DNA from: Candidatus Nitrotoga sp. MKT
Lineage (GTDB): Bacteria > Pseudomonadota > Gammaproteobacteria > Burkholderiales > Gallionellaceae
NCBI GenBank assembly: GCA_003402345.1
Contig: QFXH01000006.1
Span: 1-64,000 of the forward strand
Reading direction: 5' to 3'
Length of the DNA stretch: 64,000 nucleotides
Made by a program: the position numbers and the translations under genes. This document shows, piece after piece, positions 17,689 to 26,729 of this stretch. Position 1 is the stretch's first letter. Every line of letters begins with the position of its first letter. Below the pieces are notes generated by a model. The model searched no databases and was not told the DNA's origin. It saw nothing but the letters and a program-made list of their open reading frames with translations.

Positions 17689-18303
17689 TTGATGATGCAC
17701 CCTGCCGTGCTTATCCTCCTTTGGGTCTGTCTCGTTATTTCAATTCAATCATTGCAAGCCACAGGATTGCTGTTTGCAGGTTTTCCGCTACTAGCAGTGG
17801 CCTATGCTTTGTCCGCTACCCGTTTGATTACACTATTGCGCCGTACGCGTTGGATTATGCTATCGCTGCTTTTCATTTATGCCTATGCGACGCCGGGTGT
17901 GGCTGTGTGGGCATCACTTGCACAATTCAGTCCGACACATGAAGGTTTGACCGGTGGTCTGTTGCAGTTGTGCCGCTTGGCATTTACGCTGGCAAGCTTG
18001 GCTATTCTGTTAAGCCTGTTGCCCCGACAGAAGCTTATCAGTGGCATATATGTTTTGAGTTATCCACTAAGGTATGTTGGTCTGTCCCGTGAGCGCCTGG
18101 CAGTCCGCCTAGCGCTAACCTTGCAGCATGCCGAAACCGTTATATTGGATACCACTGGTAATTGGCGCACTAGTATCGAACAGATGCTGGCTCCAGAGGA
18201 CGTTAAACTGCACAGCATTGAACTACAGATTACCCCATTCACAATGCATGATGGCATGATACTTACTATAGGTTGCGCCCTGCTTGCGTTTGTGCTGCTG
18301 TGA
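17689..18303 (+). CDS. EcfT/CbiQ-like integral membrane protein
   Basis: 204-residue polytopic membrane protein with about five hydrophobic segments. The conserved cytosolic part SYPLRYVGLSRERLAVRLAL-LQHAE resembles the coupling region of energy-coupling-factor transmembrane subunits (EcfT/CbiQ), which link ATPases to vitamin-binding S components. No ATPase or S-component gene lies nearby, so it is either an orphan subunit or a divergent member with another job. The stop codon overlaps the GTG start of truA (GTGA). Confidence 0.6.
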   Translation: MMMHPAVLILLWVCLVISIQSLQATGLLFAGFPLLAVAYALSATRLITLLRRTRWIMLSLLFIYAYATPGVAVWASLAQFSPTHEGLTGGLLQLCRLAFTLASLAILLSLLPRQKLISGIYVLSYPLRYVGLSRERLAVRLALTLQHAETVILDTTGNWRTSIEQMLAPEDVKLHSIELQITPFTMHDGMILTIGCALLAFVLL

Positions 18304-19061
18304 GAATTGCACTCGGTGTGGAATATGATGGTAGCCAGTATTTTGGCTGGCAAAGTCAAGCCGGTGGCCATACTGTGCAAGATGCACTGCAAGCTGCTTT
18401 GAGTGGGATTGCCAATGAACGCATTTTAGTCGTTGCAGCTGGACGTACCGATACCGGTGTACACGCGCAGGAACAAGTAGTGCATTTTAATACCAACGTA
18501 GTAAGGCCACTAACTGCTTGGGTACGTGGCGTCAATGCCTTGTTGCCGAACAGCATCGCTGTATTGTGGGCACATACGGTGCCGGAAGAATTTCATGCGC
18601 GGTTTTCTGCCCAGGCACGTAGTTACCGCTATCTACTTATCAACCGTTCAGTGCGCAATGCCATGCAGCATGGCAAAGCAGGTTGGTTTCATGCGCCACT
18701 AAATGTGGAAAAAATGCGTGAAGCCGCCCAGCATTTATTGGGTGAGCATGATTTTAGTGCCCTGCGCGCCGCGGAATGCCAAGCCAAATCACCTATAAAA
18801 AATTTGGCGCAACTCGACATCAAAAAACAAGGTAATGCCATAGTTTTTGATCTTAGCGCTAATGCTTTTCTGCATCATATGGTGCGTAACATCATTGGTT
18901 GTCTGGTATATGTTGGCAAGGGTAAATATCCGCCGCAATGGATGCGCGAAGTGCTGGAAGGTCGGGAGCGTAGCCTTGCTGCACCAACCTTTGCACCAGA
19001 TGGTTTGTACCTGCGTCGGGTTATTTACGATGTGAAATGGGAATTGCCACAACTCGAATAG
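18300..19061 (+). CDS. truA: tRNA pseudouridine(38-40) synthase
   Basis: Converts U38-U40 of the anticodon stem-loop to pseudouridine. From GTG at 18300 the protein reads MRIALGVEYDGSQYFGWQSQ, the exact N-terminal pattern of TruA, and catalytic Asp51 lies in AAGRTDTGVHA. The frame is open upstream to an ATG at 18273, but those residues lie inside the previous gene and do not fit TruA; the GTGA overlap indicates coupled translation. 253 residues. trpF follows after about 250 bases with its own promoter. Confidence 0.95.
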   Translation: MRIALGVEYDGSQYFGWQSQAGGHTVQDALQAALSGIANERILVVAAGRTDTGVHAQEQVVHFNTNVVRPLTAWVRGVNALLPNSIAVLWAHTVPEEFHARFSAQARSYRYLLINRSVRNAMQHGKAGWFHAPLNVEKMREAAQHLLGEHDFSALRAAECQAKSPIKNLAQLDIKKQGNAIVFDLSANAFLHHMVRNIIGCLVYVGKGKYPPQWMREVLEGRERSLAAPTFAPDGLYLRRVIYDVKWELPQLE

Positions 19062-19252
19062 GGTGCGCTTGAGTGCTACATGTGGGTGGCATCAGCTTTG
19101 TAGTATCATGATTACCTTTAGTTTTTTGTAGAAATATTTAATGAATTGATGTGTCAGTATTGCTTCATATGTTGGAGCTTTGGATGGAGCTGAGGGTCAT
19201 TATTTGTTAATTCTCTTAAAAGTCAATGAATTGGAAGTGTTTAGGTTGAAAT

Positions 19253-19280
19253 TTGGCCTAGCGCTTGTATGCATTACAAT
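19253..19280 (+). promoter_or_regulatory. Candidate promoter of the trpFBA-accD cluster
   Basis: TTGGCC (19253-19258) and TACAAT (19275-19280) are spaced by 16 bases and lie 35 bases before the trpF start. No Trp-rich leader peptide or attenuator hairpin was seen in the truA-trpF gap. Confidence 0.45.
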
Positions 19281-19315
19281 GCCGCCTCGATTTTTTATCA
19301 GCGTGTTTCATAACC

Positions 19316-19936
19316 ATGACCCGAATTAAGATTTGCGGCATCACGCGTGTGGAAGATATGCTGGCCGCCGCGCATAGCGGTGCGGATGCGCTCGGACTGG
19401 TATTCTATGATAGAAGTCCGCGTTATGTATCGTCGAAGCAGGCTGCTCAACTGGCGGTTGCGATTCCACCGTTCGTGACGCTGGTGGGGTTGTTCGTGAA
19501 TCCCAGCGCAGAAGCGGTACAAGAGATATTGCAGCAGATACCGTTGGATGTGTTGCAGTTTCACGGGGAGGAAGAACCAAAATTTTGCGCGCAGTTTAAT
19601 CGCCCTTATTTGAAGGCGGTGCGAGTCAAGTATGGGGTGGATTTGGTACAATGCGCGGCGCGTTATAAAGATGCACAGGGTTTATTGCTTGATGCCTTCA
19701 TCGAAGGTACGCATGGTGGCACGGGAGTATCGTTTGATTGGACACTGATTCCACACAATTTGCCCCTACCGGTAGTTTTGTCCGGTGGCTTGCATATAAA
19801 TAATGTGGCGGATGCAATCAAGCAGGTGAGGCCTTGGGCAGTAGATGTTTCCAGCGGTGTGGAAGCTGCGAAAGGAATTAAGGATGTAGCGAAGATCGCC
19901 ACATTCATCAATGAGGTTAAGAAAATTGGCTTATAA
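19316..19936 (+). CDS. trpF: Phosphoribosylanthranilate isomerase
   Basis: Third step of the tryptophan branch. Starting at ATG 19316 it reads [15 protein letters not shown], placing the catalytic Cys at residue 7. The catalytic Asp is in [19 protein letters not shown]. The upstream frame extension to 19265 does not fit the family. 206 residues. Its last 26 bases overlap the ATG-initiated trpB frame. Confidence 0.96.
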   Translation: MTRIKICGITRVEDMLAAAHSGADALGLVFYDRSPRYVSSKQAAQLAVAIPPFVTLVGLFVNPSAEAVQEILQQIPLDVLQFHGEEEPKFCAQFNRPYLKAVRVKYGVDLVQCAARYKDAQGLLLDAFIEGTHGGTGVSFDWTLIPHNLPLPVVLSGGLHINNVADAIKQVRPWAVDVSSGVEAAKGIKDVAKIATFINEVKKIGL

Positions 19937-21122
19937 CTATCCTGACAGCACGGGTCATTTCGGCCCTTATGGCGGTATTTACGTTGCTGAAACTTTAATG
20001 GGCGCACTGGATGAATTGCGTGCTGCTTATGAGCATTATTCTGTTGATCCTGAGTTTAAGGCTGAGTTTGCTTATGAGCTGAAGCATTATGTCGGGCGCC
20101 CTAGTCCGATTTATCACGCCCGGCACTGGTCGCAAAAACTTGGGGGTGCGCAGATTTATTTGAAGCGTGAAGACCTTAATCATACCGGTGCGCATAAGGT
20201 GAATAACACTGTAGGACAGGCGCTGCTGGCTAAGCGCATGGGCAAGCCGCGTGTGATTGCCGAGACCGGTGCGGGCCAGCATGGCGTGGCGACGGCTACT
20301 GTGGCGGCGCGTTATGGCATGGAGTGCGTGGTATACATGGGCGCGGAGGACGTTAAACGTCAGGCCACTAATGTATATCGCATGAAGCTCCTGGGTGCTA
20401 CTGTCGTGCCAGTTGAGAGTGGCTCCAAAACACTTAAGGATGCGCTCAACGAGGCGATGCGCGATTGGGTTACTAATATCGAAAATACTTTCTACATCAT
20501 CGGTACTGTGGCTGGCCCCCATCCGTATCCGATGATGGTGCGGGATTTTAATTCAGTGGTAAGCAAGGAGTGCGTGGTTCAGATGCCGGAATTGGCAGGG
20601 CGTCAGCCGGACGCGGTGATTGCCTGCGTAGGCGGAGGCTCGAACGCCATGGGTATTTTTCATTCTTACATTGAAGTACCTGGTGTGCAGCTTATTGGTG
20701 TGGAAGCGGCGGGCAGCGGCCTTGCCAGTGGCCAGCACGCAGCCGCACTGACTGCGGGCAAGCCGGGCGTACTGCACGGTAATCGCACTTATTTGTTGCA
20801 GGATGGGAACGGCCAAATCATTGAAACACACTCTATTTCCGCCGGACTGGATTATCCCGGTGTCGGCCCAGAACACGCATGGCTTAAAGACAGTGGGCGC
20901 GCGCAATATGTAGCCATTGAAGATAGTGAGGCGCTACAAGCTTTCCATGATTTATGCCATTACGAAGGTATTATTCCGGCGCTGGAATCCAGTCATGCTT
21001 TGGCTTATGCGGCCAAGATCGCGCCGACGATGGGGCATGATAAAGTCTTGCTGGTCAACCTATCTGGGCGTGGCGACAAGGATATGGCGACCGTAGCGCG
21101 GGTTTCTGGTATTGAACTGTAA
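19911..21122 (+). CDS. trpB: Tryptophan synthase beta chain
   Basis: PLP enzyme joining indole and serine. The PLP lysine is K96 in [15 protein letters not shown], and the Gly-rich phosphate loop is [12 protein letters not shown]. 403 residues from ATG 19911. An alternative TTG at 19926, about nine bases behind a GAGG, would start the protein at [13 protein letters not shown], closer to the usual N-terminus; the sequence cannot decide. It forms a channelled complex with TrpA, encoded 35 bases downstream. Confidence 0.96.
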   Translation: MRLRKLAYNYPDSTGHFGPYGGIYVAETLMGALDELRAAYEHYSVDPEFKAEFAYELKHYVGRPSPIYHARHWSQKLGGAQIYLKREDLNHTGAHKVNNTVGQALLAKRMGKPRVIAETGAGQHGVATATVAARYGMECVVYMGAEDVKRQATNVYRMKLLGATVVPVESGSKTLKDALNEAMRDWVTNIENTFYIIGTVAGPHPYPMMVRDFNSVVSKECVVQMPELAGRQPDAVIACVGGGSNAMGIFHSYIEVPGVQLIGVEAAGSGLASGQHAAALTAGKPGVLHGNRTYLLQDGNGQIIETHSISAGLDYPGVGPEHAWLKDSGRAQYVAIEDSEALQAFHDLCHYEGIIPALESSHALAYAAKIAPTMGHDKVLLVNLSGRGDKDMATVARVSGIEL

Positions 21123-21157
21123 CCTAACCTTTTCTGGAATTATTTTGCAGGTATCCC

Positions 21158-21958
21158 ATGTCACGTATTCAGCCCACTTTTGAAAAACTTAAGCAGCGCG
21201 GCGGTAAGGCGCTGATTCCTTTTATTACGGCAGGCGATCCTAATCCGCAACTTACTGTTTCGCTGATGCATGCGTTGGTAGAGGCGGGCGCAGACATCAT
21301 TGAAATTGGCGTGCCATTTTCCGATCCAATGGCGGATGGCCCAACTATACAGCGTTCTTCGGAGCGGGCACTCAAGCATGGCATAGCGTTGCATGATGTA
21401 CTTGATATGGTGGCCAAATTTCGCACGACGGATGCGAGCACACCCGTCGTGCTGATGGGCTATGGTAATCCGATTGAAGCAATGGGTTGGGAGCGTTTTG
21501 CCGTGCGCTGTGAGCAAGTAGGGGTGGACGGCGTACTGACAGTGGATTTTCCGCCGGAAGAAAGCCACGAGGCATTTGGTCACTTGCATCGCCACGGCGT
21601 AGACCCTATTTTTTTGCTTGCACCCACTACGTCTGATGAACGTATTACGCAGGTGGCTAAAGTGGCGCGGGGTTATGTGTATTACGTGTCGCTTAAAGGC
21701 GTGACTGGGGCGGGGCATCTGGATTTGTCAGCGATAGCGCAGAAAATTCCGCATATTCAACAGTATATCGGCCTGCCTATAGGCGTAGGTTTTGGTATCC
21801 GTGACGCAGAAACAGCACGAGCAGTCTCGAAGCTTTGCGATGGCGTGGTGGTTGGTAGCCGCATTGTGCAGGAAATTGAGGATTCGAATGAAGAAGTTGT
21901 TATAACCAATGTCGCAAGGCTGGTTAAAGAATTGCGTTTGGCAATAAATCAGGTCTAG
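21158..21958 (+). CDS. trpA: Tryptophan synthase alpha chain
   Basis: Cleaves indole-3-glycerol phosphate to indole, which passes to TrpB. Catalytic Glu49 ([11 protein letters not shown]) and Asp60 ([10 protein letters not shown]) occupy the same positions as in E. coli. The phosphate site [12 protein letters not shown] is present. 266 residues, full length. Confidence 0.97.
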   Translation: MSRIQPTFEKLKQRGGKALIPFITAGDPNPQLTVSLMHALVEAGADIIEIGVPFSDPMADGPTIQRSSERALKHGIALHDVLDMVAKFRTTDASTPVVLMGYGNPIEAMGWERFAVRCEQVGVDGVLTVDFPPEESHEAFGHLHRHGVDPIFLLAPTTSDERITQVAKVARGYVYYVSLKGVTGAGHLDLSAIAQKIPHIQQYIGLPIGVGFGIRDAETARAVSKLCDGVVVGSRIVQEIEDSNEEVVITNVARLVKELRLAINQV

Positions 21959-22192
21959 GATATTTCTTTCTACTCATAATTTTAAAAGTCACTGTGTAAA
22001 GTGATTCAAACAGCTTTAAGACACAAAGTTTTATTCTTTCGAATGTGTGAGTAACTACACTGCCTCCCCATATTGATGCTTATCAAATAAGTGAGGTTCG
22101 CAAAGTTGGGCGCTTTATCCAACTGGCGAAAATTCTGCGCAATTATCGTGCGACAAATGCAACGTTCGGGTTAAAGATTTTAGGAGGATTGC

Positions 22193-23098
22193 ATGAGTTG
22201 GTTTCAGAAATTATTGCCCCCAAAAATTAAACGTAGGGAGTTGGGGGATGAGAGCAAGAAGAATGTGCCGGAAGGGCTGTGGCATAAATGTCCATCATGC
22301 CAAGGGGTACTGTACTACTCTGATTTGGAGAAAAACAAAAGTGTTTGCCCCAAGTGCAATCACCATCACCGTGTTACCGCACGCACTCGGCTAAACTGGT
22401 TATTAGATGCGGAGGGGCGCTTTGAAATTGGCGCTGAAGTGCAGCCGTTGGATACGCTGAAATTTAAAGATAGCAGAAAATACAGTGAGCGTCTGACGGC
22501 GGCGCAGCGTGATACTGGTGAGAGTGACGCGCTGGTGGTAATGCAGGGAAGTGTGCATGCCATTCCGCTGGTGACGGCGGTATTTGAATTCAGCTTCATG
22601 GGCGGCTCCATGGGTTCGGTAGTGGGAGAACGTTTCGTGCGCGGTGTGCAGCTTGCTACTGAACAAAAAGTTCCTTTTGTATGTTTTGCCGCCAGTGGGG
22701 GCGCGCGTATGCAAGAAGGCTTGTTGTCGTTAATGCAAATGGCAAAAACTTGTGCTGCGCTGACCCAATTGAGCGCAGAAAAACTGCCATTTATTTCGGT
22801 GCTAACTGATCCGACTATGGGTGGGGTATCCGCTAGTTTTGCTTTCATGGGTGATGTGGTTATTGCGGAGCCCGGTGCGCTGATTGGTTTTGCGGGTGCG
22901 CGGGTGATTCAGCAAACGGTGCGCGAAACCTTGCCAGAAGGTTTTCAGCGCGCGGAATTTTTGATGCAGCATGGCGCGATTGATATGATTGTAGACCGGC
23001 GCCAAATGCGCGACCAGCTTGCTACGCTGATTACGTTGCTTACCAAACAGCCGGCGGTGGTTACGGCAGCGGAAGATTCTGCGGTAAATGTTGTTTAA
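22193..23098 (+). CDS. accD: Acetyl-CoA carboxylase carboxyltransferase, beta subunit
   Basis: Transfers the carboxyl group from biotin to acetyl-CoA in fatty acid synthesis, together with AccA. The N-terminal zinc finger is intact (C33, C36, C52, C55 in HKCPSCQG and VCPKCNHH). The crotonase-like core contains [14 protein letters not shown] and [20 protein letters not shown]. 301 residues. AGGAGG precedes the ATG. In betaproteobacteria folC normally follows; here the conserved order ends at 23098. Confidence 0.97.
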   Translation: MSWFQKLLPPKIKRRELGDESKKNVPEGLWHKCPSCQGVLYYSDLEKNKSVCPKCNHHHRVTARTRLNWLLDAEGRFEIGAEVQPLDTLKFKDSRKYSERLTAAQRDTGESDALVVMQGSVHAIPLVTAVFEFSFMGGSMGSVVGERFVRGVQLATEQKVPFVCFAASGGARMQEGLLSLMQMAKTCAALTQLSAEKLPFISVLTDPTMGGVSASFAFMGDVVIAEPGALIGFAGARVIQQTVRETLPEGFQRAEFLMQHGAIDMIVDRRQMRDQLATLITLLTKQPAVVTAAEDSAVNVV

Positions 23099-23210
23099 AT
23101 TAGTGTATTGTTTTACTTCAGATAACCTTTGTGAAGCCTACGAATCGCACCTGTATAAAGTCTTTCGCTCACGTGAATTCGGGTATTGGGTTATTGCTTG
23201 CGCCAAAATT

Positions 23211-24014
23211 TTACACAAACAATTTGGCCACCATTCCAGCCGCTGCGACTGTGGACAGAGCCGCAAAACCTGTCAGCAATTGAACCCTGCTAAACAGCCG
23301 GGAGCACATTGATTTTCCTATGGCCATCCCTGTCAAGGCACCAGCACAAAACGGTATTGCGACTGCCCAATTAATGTGGCTAGTCGCAGAGCTGAATAGC
23401 ACGCCTGTTAATGACACTAACGTGATGACTGCTAATGACGTGGCGATAACGGACTGAATGGCCAAATCTGTATAGCGTTGTAAAGCTGGAACAACCACAA
23501 AGCCGCTTCCTACACCCAGTAAACCAGAGAGCAATCCCGCAATGCCGCCCGTTATCGCCAAGGTGCATATGCAGCGGGTAGTCCAGACGAATTGACTGCT
23601 ATTGGCGTATTGAACGCATGTGAGCTTCTCGATTTGACTGCTTTCATTATCGGTTGAATAATTTTTTGCTTGGTGGAAAGTGCGATACGCAACGAAGAAC
23701 AAGATGGTGGAAAACAGAACACTTAGCCAACGGCTGTCGAGTCTGTGGGAAAACCATACACCAAAAGGCGATAGGAACATGCCGGTAATGGACATTACTA
23801 GCGCCGCTTTATAGCGAACAATACCTGCTTTCAAACCAGCTGCCGCTCCTAAAGCGGCAGCCAGCCCTACGGCCAATAAACCAATCGGCCCTGCTTGGGC
23901 CACACCAAGCTGCAGGCCGAATACGAGCAGCGGAACTGCCAATATCCCACCCCCGGCACCCGTTAGTGCCATTATTGCGCCAACCGCCAAGCCTAATCCC
24001 AGTTCGATTAGCAT
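23211..24014 (-). CDS. TSUP family sulfur-compound exporter
   Basis: Inner-membrane protein of the TauE/SafE (TSUP) family, 267 residues with about eight hydrophobic segments. It has the Gly-rich internal repeats of the family: ALTGAGGGILAVPLLVFGL near the N-terminus and SGLLGVGSGFVVVPAL in the second half. TSUP members move sulfite, thiosulfate or sulfoacetate. It is the last gene of the ArsR-YeeE-YedE-TSUP operon; in BigR operons of Xylella and Agrobacterium a similar exporter removes sulfite made by the persulfide dioxygenase. AGGGG precedes the ATG. Confidence 0.85.
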   Translation of the reverse strand: MLIELGLGLAVGAIMALTGAGGGILAVPLLVFGLQLGVAQAGPIGLLAVGLAAALGAAAGLKAGIVRYKAALVMSITGMFLSPFGVWFSHRLDSRWLSVLFSTILFFVAYRTFHQAKNYSTDNESSQIEKLTCVQYANSSQFVWTTRCICTLAITGGIAGLLSGLLGVGSGFVVVPALQRYTDLAIQSVIATSLAVITLVSLTGVLFSSATSHINWAVAIPFCAGALTGMAIGKSMCSRLFSRVQLLTGFAALSTVAAAGMVAKLFV

Positions 24015-24087
24015 TGTCGCCCCTTATTGAATCGTAAGTCGTATATCACAGTAGTCATTGCTATTTGCATACGCGGCTCAGAGGAAA

Positions 24088-24525
24088 TTACACTGCTTTG
24101 CGTTTGTGTACCTTTGAACGCCTATCGTGGATTTCGAAAATCGCCATACCGGCAAGCATGGCGACGACAAAGATCAGTGGCTTGCTCCCACCGATGGCAA
24201 ACGAAGCCAACGCCGGACCAGGGCAATAACCGCTCAAGCCCCAGCCGACCCCAAATATCAATCCGCCTAAAATTAGTCGCTTGTCAATCTGGCGTGCAGT
24301 TGGTAAGCGCATGCTGTCACCCAGCAGCGCTTTCGGGCGAGTTTTCGCAAAGTGAAATGCGATCGCCGCGATTAATATGGCGCCACCCATTACGAACAGC
24401 AACGATGGATTCCATGCGCCAGTAATATCCAGAAAGCCAATCACTTTGGAAGGGTCTGTCATGCCAGACAAAATCAGGCCTAGGCCAAATATCAAGCCTG
24501 TGATGAATGCCATTAAAACTTGCAT
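24088..24525 (-). CDS. YeeE/YedE family half-transporter (second)
   Basis: Four-helix membrane protein of the YeeE/YedE (DUF395) type, 145 residues from the ATG at 24525, which has AAGGAAAT in front; the in-frame ATG at 24543 lies inside the neighbouring gene. Signatures: GLGLILSGMTDPSKVIGFLD and GLSGYCPGPALAS with a conserved Cys. Paired short YeeE/YedE proteins are linked to thiosulfate or persulfide sulfur uptake. It overlaps nothing but follows its partner by 10 bases. Confidence 0.85.
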   Translation of the reverse strand: MQVLMAFITGLIFGLGLILSGMTDPSKVIGFLDITGAWNPSLLFVMGGAILIAAIAFHFAKTRPKALLGDSMRLPTARQIDKRLILGGLIFGVGWGLSGYCPGPALASFAIGGSKPLIFVVAMLAGMAIFEIHDRRSKVHKRKAV

Positions 24526-24535
24526 CGTAATTTCC

Positions 24536-24967
24536 TTAACCAATCAGGTGGCGAGTGATAAAGACCGTTACAAAACCGGCTAATATGAACAAGGCAGTAG
24601 CTACCATCGAGCGTGGTGAAAGCCGCGAAAGACCACAAACACCATGCCCGCTCGTGCAACCCGAACCATAGCGGGTGCCGATTCCCACCAGCAGGCCAGC
24701 CATAATCAAAGATGCAGTGCCGACATTAATTTGAACCTCAGGAAGAGGTGCGGCTATGCTAAAGGTGATCGGCGAAAAAATGAGGCCTGTTATAAAAGCG
24801 ACCCGCCATCCAATATCACCTTTTATCGGTTGTAGCAGCCCACCAAGAATGCCGCTGATGCCCGCGATCCGTCCGTTAAGTAAAAGGAATATTGCTGTAG
24901 CAAGACCAATTACTATGCCACCAGCCAAGGATGACCAAGGGGTAAAGTTTGCCCAGTCGATTGTCAT
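24536..24967 (-). CDS. YeeE/YedE family half-transporter (first)
   Basis: 143-residue membrane protein, the N-terminal-like partner of the next gene. It contains IGLATAIFLLLNGRIAGISG and the Cys signature GTRYGSGCTSGHGVCGLSR, where the conserved Cys is thought to relay sulfur in the YeeE family. Its ATG overlaps the stop of the ArsR gene (ATGA), so repressor and transporter are translationally coupled. Confidence 0.87.
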   Translation of the reverse strand: MTIDWANFTPWSSLAGGIVIGLATAIFLLLNGRIAGISGILGGLLQPIKGDIGWRVAFITGLIFSPITFSIAAPLPEVQINVGTASLIMAGLLVGIGTRYGSGCTSGHGVCGLSRLSPRSMVATALFILAGFVTVFITRHLIG

Positions 24968-25299
24968 TTTTTTCCTTTTTTACCCGGTTTACAGAATTGC
25001 TCATACAACACTGCCATGACGGCCATCGCTTCTTTGCTGGCAATGGAATAAAAGATTTGTTTGCCGTCTCGACGGGTAGTAACTAACTCTTCTTCACGCA
25101 GGACGGTCAATTGTTGCGAAAGCGTCGGTTGCTTAATGTCCAGCAAGTTTTCCAAGTCACTGACACAGTGCTCACCTTGGGTTAGCTGGCATAGCAATAG
25201 CAAACGGTCTGGGTTGGCTAGGGATTTTAGTAATCTACACGCATCAGTCGCGGAAGCGTGCAATGCGTTCAGGTCAAGTTTTTTAGTTGCAATACCCAT
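24964..25299 (-). CDS. Persulfide-sensing ArsR-family repressor (BigR/SqrR type)
   Basis: 111-residue winged-helix regulator. The recognition helix region is IKQPTLSQQLTVLREEELV and the wing TRRDGKQIFYSI. Two cysteines, C37 (LLLLCQL) and C103 (LYEQFC), are spaced by exactly 66 residues, as in the redox pair of BigR (C42/C108) and SqrR (C41/C107), which forms a tetrasulfide or disulfide on exposure to reactive sulfur and releases DNA. C21 and C45 are additional. It heads the YeeE-YedE-TSUP operon and faces a persulfide dioxygenase gene across an AT-rich region. The persulfide role is inferred from spacing and neighbours. Confidence 0.9.
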   Translation of the reverse strand: MGIATKKLDLNALHASATDACRLLKSLANPDRLLLLCQLTQGEHCVSDLENLLDIKQPTLSQQLTVLREEELVTTRRDGKQIFYSIASKEAMAVMAVLYEQFCKPGKKGKK

Positions 25300-25608
25300 G
25301 ATTTATTTCTGCATAACAATAATGTTTATATAATTATATATAAAAATATTATATTAAAATATATATTATTGATAATTTATTGTATGGTCTATACCGTTAT
25401 TGGAATCGCGTTGATTGCCTTTGCATCCCTATCAAACGTAGATACAATTCAAAGGGAGGCAAGGGATGTTGCAATGAGCTTGCTGAGCCGCTAGTTTTTC
25501 TACCAATAACAACCTGCGACAAATTTGGTCTGAATAGATTATTTGTAATTGTTTTAACGAAACGGTCCATTAGATCGTTTGTGAAAAATTTAAGTTAAAG
25601 GCACCGCC
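25300..25608. other. Divergent intergenic region of the persulfide module
   Basis: Apart from the AT-rich operator candidate, a 36-codon frame (25384-25494) without a Shine-Dalgarno is the only open frame; I regard it as chance. AAAGG lies seven bases before the dioxygenase ATG at 25609. Confidence 0.5.
25312..25383. promoter_or_regulatory. AT-rich divergent control region, candidate repressor operator
   Basis: About 70 bases are almost pure A and T, with overlapping palindromic pieces such as ATATAATTATAT and AATATTATATT. It lies immediately before the ArsR start and on the dioxygenase side of the divergent gap. BigR-type repressors are known to bind AT-rich palindromes in such positions. 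The exact operator cannot be fixed by eye. Confidence 0.45.
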
Positions 25609-26358
25609 ATGATCTTTCGTCAATTGTTCGAACCGTTATCAAGTACCTATACCTATTTACTCGGTTGTGAGGAAACGGGGCAAGCTGTCCTCATTGATCC
25701 GGTTATCAATTCGGTTGACCGTGATCTTGCCGAAATCAGCCGACTTGGTTTGACGCTGGCTTATAGTCTGGACACCCATATTCACGCAGACCACATTACC
25801 GCCGCTCTCCAATTAAAAACCAAAGTAGGAAGCAAGATAGCGATGCCAGCGATAGACCGATTGCCTTGCGCAGATGTGGGAATTGAAGAAGGAACGCCCT
25901 TTAACATGGGTAGTATCCAACTGCTGCCGATACATACACCTGGACATACTGACGGACATTTTGCCTATCTGTCAGACGACCGGATATTTACCGGTGATTC
26001 GTTGCTAATCGAGGGATGTGGCCGCACTGATTTTCAGAACGGCGACGCGGATGCGCTATACAAGAGCGTCAGGGAAAAGCTGTTTTCTTTCCCGGACGAG
26101 TATCTTGTTTATCCCGGCCATGATTACAAAGACCGGTGTGTTTCTTCCATCGCGCAGGAAAAGAAACGTAATCCTCGCCTGGGCGAAGGGCTCACATTGG
26201 CGCAATTCAAAGAAATTATGGCGAACCTCAATTTGCCCTATCCTAAGTTTATTGATTTTGCAGTGCCGGGAAATAAACTGTGCGGCGTTTGTCCAGATCA
26301 TCTGCCTGAAAATCTTGAGAAATATTGCGGTCAGATGACCGACAGTCCGCAAGGATAA
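25609..26358 (+). CDS. Persulfide dioxygenase (ETHE1/Blh-like)
   Basis: Metallo-beta-lactamase-fold, mononuclear iron enzyme oxidising glutathione persulfide to sulfite. Residues: THIHADH (H57, H59, D61, H62), HTPGHTDG with H113, TGDSLLI with D130, GCGRTDF, and YPGHDY with H171; H57, H113 and D130 correspond to the iron ligands of ETHE1. The C-terminal segment with PGNKLCGVCPDHLPENLEKYC adds several Cys. 249 residues, no rhodanese fusion. It is divergent from the repressor and transporters, so the set forms a sense-oxidise-export module. Confidence 0.92.
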   Translation: MIFRQLFEPLSSTYTYLLGCEETGQAVLIDPVINSVDRDLAEISRLGLTLAYSLDTHIHADHITAALQLKTKVGSKIAMPAIDRLPCADVGIEEGTPFNMGSIQLLPIHTPGHTDGHFAYLSDDRIFTGDSLLIEGCGRTDFQNGDADALYKSVREKLFSFPDEYLVYPGHDYKDRCVSSIAQEKKRNPRLGEGLTLAQFKEIMANLNLPYPKFIDFAVPGNKLCGVCPDHLPENLEKYCGQMTDSPQG

Positions 26359-26729
26359 CGGGTACTGAACTGAAAATAAGCCGGTAAAGCTGCCCGGCTA
26401 TTGAAAAATAGTATCCCAATCTGGATTATGTATGGCGTACCAATGATTCATTGGGACAACGAGTCTATCTACCCATTACCCGAAGTAAATGTCCCCGTGT
26501 GTAACACGGATCGCCTTCTATATCCAGTAATTGAATGCTGCACCAGCGCGGTTACCTTGGCGCCACCAAAGTAGACTGAAAAACCCAGCTAACGCCATAC
26601 TTGAATTTAAATTTGAATGTTTTCGCCAGTTCCTATTTTTAAATCCCATCACGCAGAGGGTGTTGTGATGTTCAACCTTGCTGAGCTTGCGGAGTGTCCT
26701 TCTCGAATGCAATGTTAGAAGCTCTTGAT
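26359..26729. other. Intergenic stretch without a supported gene
   Basis: Beyond the hairpin at 26379 I see only a small CCGTGT/ACACGG inverted repeat near 26494-26508 and short frames lacking ribosome-binding sites. Nothing here is recognisable as a gene. Confidence 0.5.
26379..26399 (+). terminator. Hairpin after persulfide dioxygenase
   Basis: AGCCGG (26379-26384) pairs with CCGGCT (26394-26399), followed by ATTGAAAAA. The stem is short and no clear T-run follows. Confidence 0.35.

Noticed and set aside
19062-19315. Trp leader/attenuator before trpF
   Set aside because: No short frame with consecutive Trp codons and no terminator/antiterminator pair.
25384-25494. 36-codon frame with a hydrophobic start between ArsR and the dioxygenase
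   Set aside because: No ribosome-binding site and it lies within the divergent control region.
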